Assembly (NCBI RefSeq): GCF_047511655.1
Contig: NC_133399.1
Span: forward strand, 4,033,333-4,097,332
Direction of reading: 5' to 3'
DNA: 64,000 bases
Source of the DNA: Castor canadensis
Taxonomy: Eukaryota; Chordata; Mammalia; Rodentia; Castoridae
The notes under the pieces were generated by a model. The model saw only the letters and a list, made by a program, of their open reading frames with translations. It had not been told where the DNA came from and did no database searches. How positions within the stretch are numbered: the stretch's first letter is position 1; the number at the start of each line of letters is the position of its first letter. This document shows positions 47,073-57,784 of this stretch, in pieces. Both the position numbers and the translations under genes were made by a program.

Positions 47073-47425
47073 AAGTTAAACGATTTTTACACTCTGCAAT
47101 AAAGCATTAGCGTATTCAAAGTATGAATCAAATTTACTTTATTCCAGTGTGATTAATGCCATTTTAAGGTTACTTTGTTTAGTTTTTGTTTTTGTCATCT
47201 GTAAGCTGTCTAATCACCTCCTTAAGGAGAAGACATACAGTATATTCTAAACAAATCATCAGCTTTCATAAATGCAGGGGTGACAGCACAAGCCTAAATA
47301 ATCTATACTTCAATAAGGATAAGGGGTTTTCAGTGCTGTCCTCAACTAAAGTCAGACTTGCATGGTCTTTCTGTTTGTGCATAATTGTTCAAAGCACAGT
47401 TTTGTATGATTTTATTACCTAGAGT

Positions 47426-47793
47426 TGCAGAAACGTTACAGACAGTATGACTGACAGCAAGAATAAGACTCAAACCCAGGTGGCTGGAGGAAAGGAAGGT
47501 TTATTACACTAGAGGGCCTGCATCTGCATATCCAAAATGGCACAGGTCCTGAGCTCAGGGTGGTTGAGGTTTTTCTACCAAGAAAAGCAGTAGCAAGCAA
47601 GCAGGGAATGCATTAGCAGACTTGGAAGTTAGCTGTTCTAGGTTACAATATATCATGTCAGCACACCTGTGGACAAAGGCCATCATCAGTTTATAATGAG
47701 ATAGCAAGGATGCAGGGGCCCCAGAAAGGGGTAAGGCTTTACTTGTCTTAGATCTTTTCCCTGGCTTTGATTTTTCTCTGGGTTTCCTTATCA
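47426..47793 (-). mobile_element. Solo LTR of an endogenous retrovirus
   Basis: About 368 bp absent from the paralogous copy X2, which fixes its borders. On the minus strand it begins TGATAAGG and ends near CTGCAA, with AATAAA (plus tttatta at about 47,500) near the expected place. A different family from the LTRs of proviruses A and B. No clear target duplication. Confidence 0.6.
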
Positions 47794-48599
47794 TTAGCAA
47801 TATGACCTCATAGAATAAGTGCTTACTCATTTGATTTATTTTCTTGTTCAATGAGTGAAATCTTCATATACTGTTTAAAAAGCATTAAAAATCTGTGAGA
47901 TTTTATTAGCATATATTAACTATGGAAATTAATGGATCTTACAGCTTTGCACTGGCTTGGCAGGTACTGTACTACTTGACTCACACCTCTAGCCCTTCTT
48001 TCTCTGGCTATTTTTTGAGATCAATTGTTTCCAATTTTTAATTTCTTTGTTTTTTTTTACCTGGACTGGCCTGGACCCAGTTCTCCTGATCTCAGCCTCC
48101 CAAGTACATCAGATTACAGGCAATGGCCATTGGTGCCTGGTTTAGTATGACATTTTCATACATTAATGTAGTGAACTTTGACAACAAACACTCTTCTGCA
48201 TGCTCTTCTCACCCTCCTTGTTGTCCTCTTCCTTTCCTCAAATAGTCTCTACTACCTTCATGTCTTTTAAAACAGTCATCATTTGTCACTAAAAACTCTT
48301 CCTACATAGAATTATTTACACATGTCTTTATATTTTGATAGTAGAAATATAAAACTATTCTGATAATTGAAAGATTAATGTAAACTTTATAATATAGATA
48401 CATGTAAAAATTTTTGGAAAGATTCATAAAAGGAGATAAATTGTTTTGTATAAACACAAATTTTCCATATAAATATAGAAGATAAATCTATGTTCTTATT
48501 TGAAAAAATTCACAAAATAAATACCTTTGTACCACACTACATAAGAAAATATGGTGAGCAAAAATTCCTTCACCTGGTGAATCTCTTTGGTCCTCCAAC

Positions 48600-48830
48600 T
48601 TGATACAAAAATACTAATTTTGCTTGGCACCTGTGGATCCTGCCTATAGTCCTATTTACTTCAAAAGCTGACACTTGGAAGACTGTTTTGAAGAGTAGTC
48701 TGGGTAAATAAGTGACCCCCATCTTTGAAATAATCAGAGCTAAATGCACTGCAATAGGGCTCTTTGTTTTGAAGGACAAAGCCATGAGTTCAAGCCAAAA
48801 CCCCACACTTCAAAACAAGACAAAAACTAA
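48600..48830 (+). mobile_element. Degraded composite SINE
   Basis: Weak B1-like first part (cttggcacctgtggatcctg) and tRNA-like second part (catgagttcaagccaaaacc). Confidence 0.4.
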
Positions 48831-48897
48831 AATATGTAAGTTACTTTATACTTTCTCAAACTGGCATATTTTGCCATTAGCAAGAGAAACTGGTCTA

Positions 48898-49393
48898 ACA
48901 CAAGCAGGTTTTATTTATTTTTTTATTTATATGTGCATACAATGTTTGGGTCATTTCTCCCCCCTTCCCCCACCCCTTCCCCTACCCCCTCACCCACTAT
49001 CTCTCCCCCCCCTACTCCCTCACTACCAGGCAGAAACTATTTTGCCCTTATCTCTAATTTTGTTGAAGAGAGAGTATAAGCAACCATAGGAAGGACCAAG
49101 GGTTTTTGCTAGTTAAGATAAGGATAGCTATACAGGGAGTTGACTTACATTGCTTTCCTTTGCCTGTGTGTTACCTTCTAGGTTAATTCTTCTCGAACTA
49201 ACCTTTTCTCTAGTTCCTGGTTCCCTTCTCCTATTGGCCTCTGTCGCTTTAAAGTATCTGCTTTAGTTTCTCTGCATTGAGGGCAACAAATGCTATCTAG
49301 TTTTTTGGGTGTCTTACCTATCCTCATACCTCCCAAATGTGCTCTCGCTTTATCATGTGATTGAAGTCCAGTCCCCTACACAAGCAGGTTTTA
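48898..49393 (-). mobile_element. 5'-truncated LINE-1 with 16-bp target-site duplication
   Basis: Antisense L1 3' end of about 464 bp (48,914-49,377), tail first in plus orientation, bounded by acacaagcaggtttta at 48,898-48,913 and again at 49,378-49,393. Perfect duplication suggests a moderately recent insertion. Confidence 0.92.
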
Positions 49394-49870
49394 AATTTAG
49401 TCCTGTCCAGAACCTATTAAGAAAAAGGGGTTATGCTAGCAAAAAGAAAAAAAAAAGCCCTGGTATGTATCAAGTTTTTCTGGATTTGAAGGATGACATT
49501 TACTAGGAATGGCCTTGCCAATGAACTGAGGAATAGGTATATAGTTAGGGAAAGGGCTAGAGAGGGACAGATAAGAAAAGGAAGATAAGCAATGGATTTT
49601 GGGAGGTATTATCCGAATAGAAAAAATGAAAGGAATGGTGGGTGTACATGATGGGCCTATAGGATCGATCTTCTTATTCAGAAAATAATAAAACAAACGG
49701 AGAAGGTGCTACTGCTGATAATTTTGAGATCTTCAGAGAAAGAGGCAAGATGATGTCCCAGAGGCTGCTGAAGAACTCACAGAATGAAAATAGTGTTGAA
49801 AGCCACCTGGGAAAATAAGCCAGCCCTGAGCAAATAGTTTGCAAGAACCCTATTTCAAAAATACTGCATT
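49394..49870. other. Unassigned spacer
   Basis: Purine-rich on the plus strand with a minus-strand open frame (49,436-49,696) lacking a recognised motif. Confidence 0.35.
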
Positions 49871-49871
49871 C

Positions 49872-49962
49872 AAAGAAGGCCTCGTGGAGTGGCTCAAGTG
49901 GTAGATTACCTACCTAGCATGTATGAGGCTCTGGATTCAAACCCCAGTACCACAAAAAAACC
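49872..49962 (+). mobile_element. tRNA-derived SINE
   Basis: Well preserved: gtggagtggctcaagtggta (A-box-like), ggattcaaaccccagtacc (B-box-like), A-rich tail. Confidence 0.85.
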
Positions 49963-50785
49963 AAGGATTGGGAATGGTGAAGATACAGAGCAAACACATG
50001 TGGGACTGGAACCTGCAGTGGAGCCAGTGTCTTGGGAGTCAGTGCTAAACTTATGGAATGTCTACAGCTCAGCGTTCCAGACTGTCCTCAGAATTAAAAT
50101 ATGGGATACACATTGGTGTTGGGGAATTCATTTGAATTTAGTAATGCCAGGGAAAGACAGCACAGCTCTGAGTATTGAATTGGCTCTGGATGAGAATTTG
50201 ATACCTTTCCCAATGAGCCAGTGTAGTGAGCCCTTTCATAGTGGAAGGATAGCAAGTAGTGTGTGTGGAGGTCCCAGTATGAAATTTCCTATTTCTTTCT
50301 ATGGGTTTTCTCTCTCCCTTCTTCACAGTGAGCCACCATGGGTTGCACCTGCACACAGACAGTGGTCTCTAAGTTTTAAAATGTGTACAAGATTCAATAG
50401 GCTGCTTCTTTGAGTGGCTTTCCTTTTGTTCCCTTTGTAGAATTTTTTCTGTGAAATCATGGTTTATTTAAGCACTTAGGAATTTTTTTCTCCTGATTTA
50501 CCTGTAAGAATTTAATGCTGAAAGTTTTATAGAAAATTGGGAAAATTCTTTTGTGAGTACTGTGATGAAATGAAATTTAGTTAGGAAAATCTGATGGTAT
50601 ATGAATTTATCACTTGATCTTTCCTGGATATGTGCTTATTTATTGTGTGGTTTGTCAAAAGCTAGAATGACAAAAATCATTTAATTTTGTCTAGTATTAA
50701 ATAGGATTTATGTTTGATTATATCCTTTGTGTGTTCATAACCCCTGATGTTGAACATTTTAAGGTATGGTCTTTTTGTTGTGGTT
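49963..50785. other. Unassigned sequence
   Basis: A plus-strand frame to 50,413 starts inside the SINE and shows no domain. The rest is AT-rich. Confidence 0.35.
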
Positions 50786-50789
50786 GTTT

Positions 50790-50875
50790 TGTTGTGTGAC
50801 TCTGGTTTGAACCCAAGGCTTCACAATTGATAGGCCCATGTTCTACCACTGAAGCACTCTACCAGCCCTTTATCC
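50790..50875 (-). mobile_element. tRNA-derived SINE
   Basis: Plus strand gactctggtttgaacccaag through cactctaccagcccttt. Confidence 0.68.
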
Positions 50876-51117
50876 TGTTCTTTTTTCTTTTTTATTATTG
50901 TTGTACCAGGGGTATATTGTGACATTTACAGAAGTTCTTACAATATACTATTGTTGAATTCACTCCTTCCATCATTCTTCTTCATTCTTCTAATTTTCAA
51001 AATGCTCTATTTTGTAGTTACTTTGACACATGGATTCATACATAGTTCTTGAACTGGATATGTATCCCAGGATGACCTTAACTTATGGTAGTCCTATGTC
51101 AGACCTCCAAATGTTGG

Positions 51118-51300
51118 GATGAGTTGGATGTTGGTGGCTCACATGTCTAATCCTAGCCACTCAACAAGCAGAGGTCAACTGTGGCAAATAATCTTTAAGG
51201 TCCTATCTTGAGTTTAGCAAACACATAAGAGAACTGGTGAAGTTTATCATGCAATAGAGCACATGCTTAGCAAGTGTAATACCACAAGAAAAAGCCCTCT
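51118..51300 (+). mobile_element. Degraded composite SINE
   Basis: B1-like part (ggtggctcacatgtctaatc) then a tRNA-like part with gcacatgcttagcaagtg. Confidence 0.55.
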
Positions 51301-51959
51301 ACCCACAAAATAACAAAACCAGATCCTGGGATGCTGGACACATAACACTGTACTGTAAAGTGGTCAGATTTTGCTTTTCCAATTTCCCTATGCAATTTGA
51401 TCATTGTCAGTGACATGGAGAATAAAATCCATGTTTTTAAGTAGAAACTGGATTTGTCCTTGCCTCCTGTGTTAAGTGATTTTGCTTTTATCCATAATTG
51501 TATGGTGCCTGTTTTTTCATGAACCCATTTTCAGTTTATTAATGCCTGGTGAAGGCTGTTTTCCTTTCTTCTGAATTTATTTTAAATCTCTATTTCCTTT
51601 TTTTCTTTGTTTTCTTCTTTTTTCCTTAACCAAGGAAGAGACTTCATTAACAGACTGCTCAGAAAGATAGATGAGAATAGGGTTTTGGATGGCAACCTGG
51701 TCACAACTTTCTATTGCACTCCTTGCTCACTGACTACCCTGGAGCACTGTGTCCAGCACGGAAATGCCTGCTGCTCTTCCAGCAAAAACTCTTGTCCTCC
51801 GATGTCCATTCCACTGCACCACCCAACTGCCCACCATAGCTGAAATATGTGACATGGTATCAAGGTCAACATTCTGCCCTGGTTTGTTCTGTCCTGAGAG
51901 GCTCTGCCACACGTCTTTGACCATGGACATGGGCATTTGGAGCTCAAGCAAGTCTCCCA
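51301..51959. other. Unassigned sequence with short open frames
   Basis: 51,620-51,960 is richer in GC and open on both strands for about 80 codons. The peptides match no family I recognise. It might be an old processed pseudogene fragment. Confidence 0.3.
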
Positions 51960-52205
51960 AATCCTTTAGTGCCATTTTTGTTATTTTTCAAGTAGGGTCT
52001 CCCATTTTGACCATGGCTGCCTCATACTATAATCCTCCCGCAGGTACGTCCCATGTAGGTGGAATGTTTGTAAATACCAACATGCAGAGTTATTGTCTGA
52101 GATGATGTTGCATTACCTTTTTGCCCAGATTGGTCTCAAACCATTATCCTACTAATCTTTGTCTCCTGAGTAGATGAGCTGACAGGCATGAGCCACCATT
52201 AACCA
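51960..52205 (-). mobile_element. 7SL/B1-like SINE pieces
   Basis: Two antisense B1-like pieces: caagtagggtctcccatttt near 51,990, and 52,110-52,205 ending gctgacaggcatgagccacc. Confidence 0.6.
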
Positions 52206-52419
52206 GCATGCACTATGACATTTCCAAATGACAGTTTTATCTTTGGTGTCACGATCAGCAAAGTTTACACAATCTCCCCCCGCCCCCCTTTTTTTTTTGC
52301 ATTGCATCTGGACCTGTGATTTCAGGCACTTCATTTTTGCGATCCATTACAAAATCATCTTATTGATAATATTCAGTATCTTCTTTAATGCTACCAAAAA
52401 AGATGTATTACACATTTTT

Positions 52420-52495
52420 TGGTGGAATTGGTTTGAACTCAGGGCTTTGCACTTGTAAAGCAGGTGCTCTACTGCTTAAACTACACCTCCTCCTC
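52420..52495 (-). mobile_element. tRNA-derived SINE
   Basis: Plus strand ggtttgaactcagggctttg through gctctactgcttaaact. Confidence 0.7.
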
Positions 52496-52754
52496 ACATT
52501 TAAGAGATGGCTTGGATTTTGAGAATCTTCGCTTTAGGCAGCTCTGTGTGGTTCCACACCTCTTCCTAAAGCAATTGAAATTATTCATTCTGACTAAGAG
52601 CATGAAAATTGAATAAAATTTACAGAATATATCACATGTACATCAGGATTGCAAAAACTCCAATGAGGTTTTGGAGAGAAGGAAAAGGTGGTTAGAAATG
52701 AAGATCCCACAAAGAAAGAGTGCTGAAAAGAGTTAAATGAAGATATACTAAATC

Positions 52755-52848
52755 CTTTCTCTCCCTTGGGCACACTGGGGATTGAAGTTAGGGATTCAAA
52801 TTTGCTAAGCACATGATCTAACATTTGAGCCATTCTTTCAGTCTGCAA
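52755..52848 (-). mobile_element. tRNA-derived SINE, degraded
   Basis: Plus strand cactggggattgaagttagg through catttgagccattctttcag. Confidence 0.6.
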
Positions 52849-53084
52849 AATTATTTATTCACATTTGTTATCATATATTAATGTAAGTACTGGGTACTTA
52901 CAGTTGCTGAGAAGAAATGATGAATGAGAGCAACTGAATATGATATGGAAGGGAAGACTGGGAGCATTCCATGATACCTGCATTGAACCCTAACCTGTGT
53001 AATGTTAATTGAAAGTGTATATCAAGCCTTTGATGTACCTGATGAGGAAGTGCTAGGCCCAAGTTCAAATGTCAGAATCACAAA

Positions 53085-53215
53085 AAACTGGATGGAAGAC
53101 TCAGTTGTGGTCATACACAATTGAAATCACAGGCACTGGGGAAGATGTTGCACAAAGATTATCAATTGGATTGTAGTCAGGGTTATTTAGTGAGATTCTG
53201 TCTCAAAATAAAAAG
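53085..53215 (+). mobile_element. Degraded B1-like SINE
   Basis: Plus strand gttgtggtcatacacaattg through gattctgtctcaaaataaaa. Confidence 0.45.
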
Positions 53216-53286
53216 TCTTATTTTTATTTTGCTCTCCAACAGAAAGCTTCCTACCAATTACCATGCTTTGGGCTAAACCCATTGTA

Positions 53287-53314
53287 ACACACACACATAC
53301 ACACACACACACAC
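53287..53314. repeat. (AC)n microsatellite
   Basis: About 13 AC units with one interruption (catac). Confidence 0.9.
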
Positions 53315-53469
53315 AAAAGAAAAGAAACTGCATTATCATAAACTGTAAATTTACCTTGCAAAATGAAAGAATGTAACACATAAAAATAATAAAATATATT
53401 TGATATCCTAATAGTGAAATAAAATAGAATACAGGGAAAGCATAATTAAAATGAGAAGTTAAGACATAA

Positions 53470-53890
53470 ACTGTTGGCTCCCATCTTTAATCTTAGCTAC
53501 TTTGGAGGCATAGATTAGGATGATACAGTTCAAAGCTATACTAGATAATTTCAGTTTGCCAGACCCTTTCTCAATACCCAAGACATAAAAGGTCTGATGC
53601 AGTTTCTAAATTCATAGAGTGCCCGCATAGTAAGTGTGAAGTCTTGAGTTCAAAAACCAGTACTGCAAAAAAAAAAACCTATTCAAAAACATAAATCTGT
53701 CAGGCACTGGTAGCTCACTCCTGCAATCCTATCTAACCAGGAGGCAGAGATCAGGAGGACTGGGGTTTGGAGCCAGCCCAGGCAAATAGTTTCATGACAG
53801 CCTATTTTTTAAAAATCCAGTATAAAAAAATGGCTGCTGGAGTAACTCAGGATATTGAGTTCAAACCCCAGTACTGTAAAACAAACAAAC
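53470..53890 (+). mobile_element. Two composite SINEs in tandem
   Basis: First at about 53,470-53,680 (ttggctcccatctttaatct, then gagttcaaaaaccagtactg and an A-run). Second at about 53,697-53,890 (ggtagctcactcctgcaatc, then gagttcaaaccccagtac). Confidence 0.78.
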
Positions 53891-54094
53891 AAATACATGA
53901 GTTGGGTCTCAGGTTATTTAAAGACATGTTAGCATTTAGGGTAACAGATATTACAAGAGACAGTGGGAATACATGATGATAAAGCAGTCAGGTGTATATG
54001 AAGACATAAAAGTCCTTAATAAGTATGTTCATAAGCAGTGTCATGAATTAAAAGAATGCAAGATCTTATCAGAGTATAAGGAAAATCATCAATC

Positions 54095-54310
54095 AATAAT
54101 TTCATTTGAGGTTTGCACCTCTGTCTCCTACCTGTAATCTTACCTTCTTGGGAAGCTTTGACATTCCCGGCTCACCTGGGCAAATAATCAACAAAGCCCC
54201 ATCTCCAAAATAGCCACAGCAAAACAGTCTGGAGGTGTGGCTCAAGCAGCACAGTATCTGCTTTGCACATGTGAAATCCTAAATTCAAATCCCAGTCCCA
54301 GTTAAAAAGA
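54095..54310 (+). mobile_element. Composite SINE
   Basis: B1-like part (tctcctacctgtaatcttac) and tRNA-like part (gtggctcaagcagcacag, aattcaaatcccagtccc). Confidence 0.68.
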
Positions 54311-56469
54311 ATTGTATGTACATTTCAATATGCCTTGAAGTGACAGATTAAGGAGTCAGAAATCAGTAATGAAAAGGCTAACTAAAAAATCTTATCAACC
54401 AAGCAGATTATTTTCATTGAATGTATCAGACAAAAACTGATGAGTAACAGTTGCTTCATGATCCAGTGGAATTTTCACAAGGAGATGCCATGTTCTGACC
54501 TGTAGCAGAAAATCTATAGAAACCAACATCTGGGATTTCCTGAGGAGAGTTGACTATATGAATCTGCAGAATAATTGAAAAAATGAACCATGTGTGAATG
54601 AGGTTGAGAGTTCTGTCCTTCCTGAGGTTATAAGTCTGGTGGTTCTGGGATAGTTTTCTCCACAGTGTATTGATTTGAAATGAATAGATATCATGGAAAA
54701 AGACCAAATGTTTTCCGTATCAAGAAAAATCAATGAACGTCAGGCTTTTAGAAAGCAATATTGAAGTCAAATTGTGCATTTACAGTATCTTTGCAATTAC
54801 CAGCTGTTAGAGTCTGAAGTGAAGTTTTCTCTCTCATCAACATTTTCTGAAGAAGGAGAGATATTTTGCTGTAGGATGAGGAGTGGTGGAAAAGCTTGAT
54901 AGACTACAACAGTTAAATCTTAAAGTTTCTTTGATTATTACTAGGTATTGATCCAACTTATGGCTCCCTTTCAGGAATAATGCTGGTCTTCATTATGGTA
55001 AATCTGTTTAAACTAAAAGTGCATTTTATGTGTGATCTTGGGCCACAAAGCATCCTTTTCAGAGATTTTACACAATACACTTTTCATTCTTTCATGCTTT
55101 CCATGCAAGCAGTCAACTTCTTGAGCTCAATTTCCTTTCTTTTCCTTTGGGAACTTCGGTGAATATAATTGCCATATAACTCCATTTTCTCCATACATGA
55201 AATATAACTTTTTTGATAATGTGTTTTTATTTTCTTGTGTGAAAGTGGTTACATTGAAACATGAGATGTGACAAAGCCTTGGCCATCTGCTTCATTGTGC
55301 TTTCCAGAGTGTAAGCTAAATTGACTTCCTGAAGTGAGGTGATGATTTTTTCAATGGGATATTGAGTCTGGGATTTTCTGCAGAAACCTCTTTTCCCATT
55401 TTCAGGAGAAACATGCAAAAAGGTCTCAGTAAGTATGATAAGAGGCAGGCACTGGGTCCAGAGAGCCAGGAAAAGTTCTTCTAGATATAATTATCCAACA
55501 AAGTAAAACATACCTCCAACATAGGAATCCTGATTTGGGAAGGGCTGCTGGATTCTATGATTTAGAACTCACTCAGACACACCTGCCCTGTGCTTGAGGG
55601 TTGCACCCTGTATCTATTAACAAATCAGAGTGGCTGCTTAATCATCTGTACCTCCCCTCCAATTGAGGAGCAAAAGTGGTCAGAGGTCTATTGTTGCCTA
55701 TCACATTACTGTCATATTTGCCATGGGTCTGCTGGTGGACAGTTCTTAGGCTGCACAGCTCCAGCAGCTGTGTGAAATCTTCTGACTGCAGGACCATAGG
55801 GACATCACCTGGATGGTTAGAAGAAGGAAATGGTGAGAGGGCAGCTAGGCATCTGCAGTGCAGGGTTGTCAGAGCCAGTAGTGGGACCTTGCCTGTGTGA
55901 GTTGATATGTCGCCTTGTGAGAAAGCTCCAAGGATTATGCTCACAAGTTACTTCTAAACAGTCCTTTAACTGCTGTTTAGAAACTTAAGCTCCTCTTCAT
56001 AATAAAAAATGATGCACGAGTGAAAGAAAATGCTGGACTCTGCACTGATTTTGCCCCATCTTGTCTCACCTCCTTCTGTGAGGGTCTTCGTGTCATTTTC
56101 AAAATTGTGCTTTAGGTCCCTGTTTCAGGTGCCAACTGTATGCCATTTAACAGTGGAACCTGTGTATCTGAAACCAAAGAATGGGGGGACTACTGAGTCC
56201 TGCTCAATAGCCACTTTAATGAAGGATACTACTGCTTTTATAAACTCCTTTCACACAGAGAGCATTTGGTCAGAAAAAGCATGCTAAATATTACATGTCA
56301 AGGTTACATTAGTACAGAGAAGCACAGTTAAAATTAACTCTTTGTTATGTCTCTTTTAAAATGGGAACAGAGAAACAGGAGAAGCACATGGTCAGCATAA
56401 TTTCCTTATTTACGTCTGAAAGACATGAAGCTGTCTGGGAACCTTGAATATTGTTTTTCTTGATGTCTG
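54311..56469. other. Unassigned AT-rich sequence with a minus-strand open frame
   Basis: The minus strand is open for about 90 codons around 55,150-55,418 (for example FCRKSQTQYPIEKIITSLQ), with some coding-like character but no family I recognise. Other frames (54,456-54,707 and 56,030-56,287) also lack motifs. Possibly exons of a decayed gene. Confidence 0.3.
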
Positions 56470-56690
56470 GCTTTCTCATAAGGCCAGATACCAAATCACA
56501 CAGGCACAGTCTGGTCTGAGACTTTTGCCTCAGTTCCTTAGAGCTTTCTCATAAGGCCAGATGCCAAATCACACAGGCACAGTCTGGTTTTGAGGCCTTT
56601 GCTTCAGTTTCTTGGAGCTTTCTCACAAGGCCAGATATCAACTCATACAGGCAAGGTCCCACTGCTAGCTCTGACACAGAGATCTGTTGG
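56470..56690. repeat. Three-unit tandem repeat, period 73-74 bp
   Basis: Units start at 56,470, 56,543 and 56,617, each with gctttctcataaggccag (third: cacaagg) and cacacaggcacagtctgg (third diverged). Not part of the LTR that starts at 56,851. Confidence 0.85.
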
Positions 56691-56850
56691 ATCCCAAAGC
56701 ACTGGTGGTTTTTGACTGGACACTTTCACTTCTGGAGTCTCCTCCCTGATCAAGTGGTTGGGTGAAAGCTCCAGGGATTCCACATGTCAGGTCCAGCTGT
56801 TCAACCTAAATGCAAAATGAAGAGGTATGGTGAAGGCAGAGAAGGGACAC

Positions 56851-57225
56851 TGTTGCGGGAACTTGCTAGCTAAGATACAAGACTCTGAGGCAATTGGCAG
56901 AAAGCAACATTTATTGTGCCAGCCCAGACCCAGTGGACTCATGTCCAAAGGCTGAGCCCTAAGAACAAAGGGGTGTCACCTTATATCCCCTTGCAAGCAC
57001 GTTACAGAAGCAAAAAGCAAGGTCTAATCCATATGTGGTTATATTTAATTTTATTGGCTACTTTATCCTTGTGCTCTGTGACTTTTCCCCTCCTCAGTGC
57101 TAAGTGACCTTCCTCATGTTCAGATTTCTCAGGTTTTATCTCTCTGCTTTGCCATCCCTACCTCCCTGCTACTTTATCAGAACTCAGGCCTAGATTGTTT
57201 TCTTCTTATCCTCCTCCCTGCTACA
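56851..57225 (-). repeat. 3' LTR of ERV B
   Basis: About 375 bp, with TGTAGCAGGG start and CGCAACA end on the minus strand. TATA-like sequence (plus cttatatcc about 56,980) and AATAAA (plus tttatt about 56,910). Same family as the ERV A LTRs. No strong polypurine tract is seen next to it, unlike ERV A. Confidence 0.85.
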
Positions 57226-57784
57226 ACACTTATGACAGGGTTAGGAAAATACCTTGGGAAGCGATAGAGTAGCACTCAGCTCATCTTCAGCCATCTGTTT
57301 AGATTGGTTTAAATAGACAAAGACCTGGGGCAAGGACCAAAGGTGTTGTTTGGGAAAGGCTGGAAAGAAGGACAGAGACATCAACAGAGGTGAATCATGC
57401 TTTATTAGCAAGATAGAAGGGCATCTGGCAATCTCCAGGGAAAAGAGTGCAAGAGTGCACTGAGCAGGGTTAGGCTTGGGTTTTGAACCAAAGCAGGAAC
57501 AAGGCTCTGGGGATATGGGAGGGCCATTAGTATGGAATGTTTCAAGGTTGTTTGTGAAGGTTTGCAATTTATGGCCTGCACGAGAATTTGCAGTAGAAGG
57601 TCAGGGGATAAAGTTTTCTACATTTACAGACCCTAAAGGTATATAAAAGAAGGGCAAGGGAAGGGGCCACTGTGTTCTCATCTAACTACTTCAGGCTGGT
57701 TTGGGGTGGATTGGGGCCTTAAGGATGTATGGCTTGTAATAACAAGAGGGTCTTGAATTGTTCCTTTGTTGTAAAGTTGGAGAT

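Larger units (their letters stand above)
46115..48560 (+). repeat. Low-copy repeat X, direct copy (X3), interrupted
   Basis: Left part (46,115-46,330) matches the inverted copy at 32.1-32.3 kb. Right part (47,180-48,250) matches X2 at 33.3 kb. It is interrupted by SINEs at about 46,690 and 46,990 and by a solo LTR at 47,426. Homology fades past about 48,250, so the end is approximate. Confidence 0.55.

Noticed and set aside
49872..49962. Functional tRNA gene
   Set aside because: A and B boxes are SINE-like, the cloverleaf is not complete, and an A-rich tail follows; the same unit occurs dozens of times.
49889..50413. 174-codon plus-strand open frame
   Set aside because: Starts inside a tRNA-derived SINE and has no recognisable domain.
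56470..56690. CRISPR-like array
   Set aside because: Only three units of 73-74 bp without distinct spacers, in a mammalian genome.
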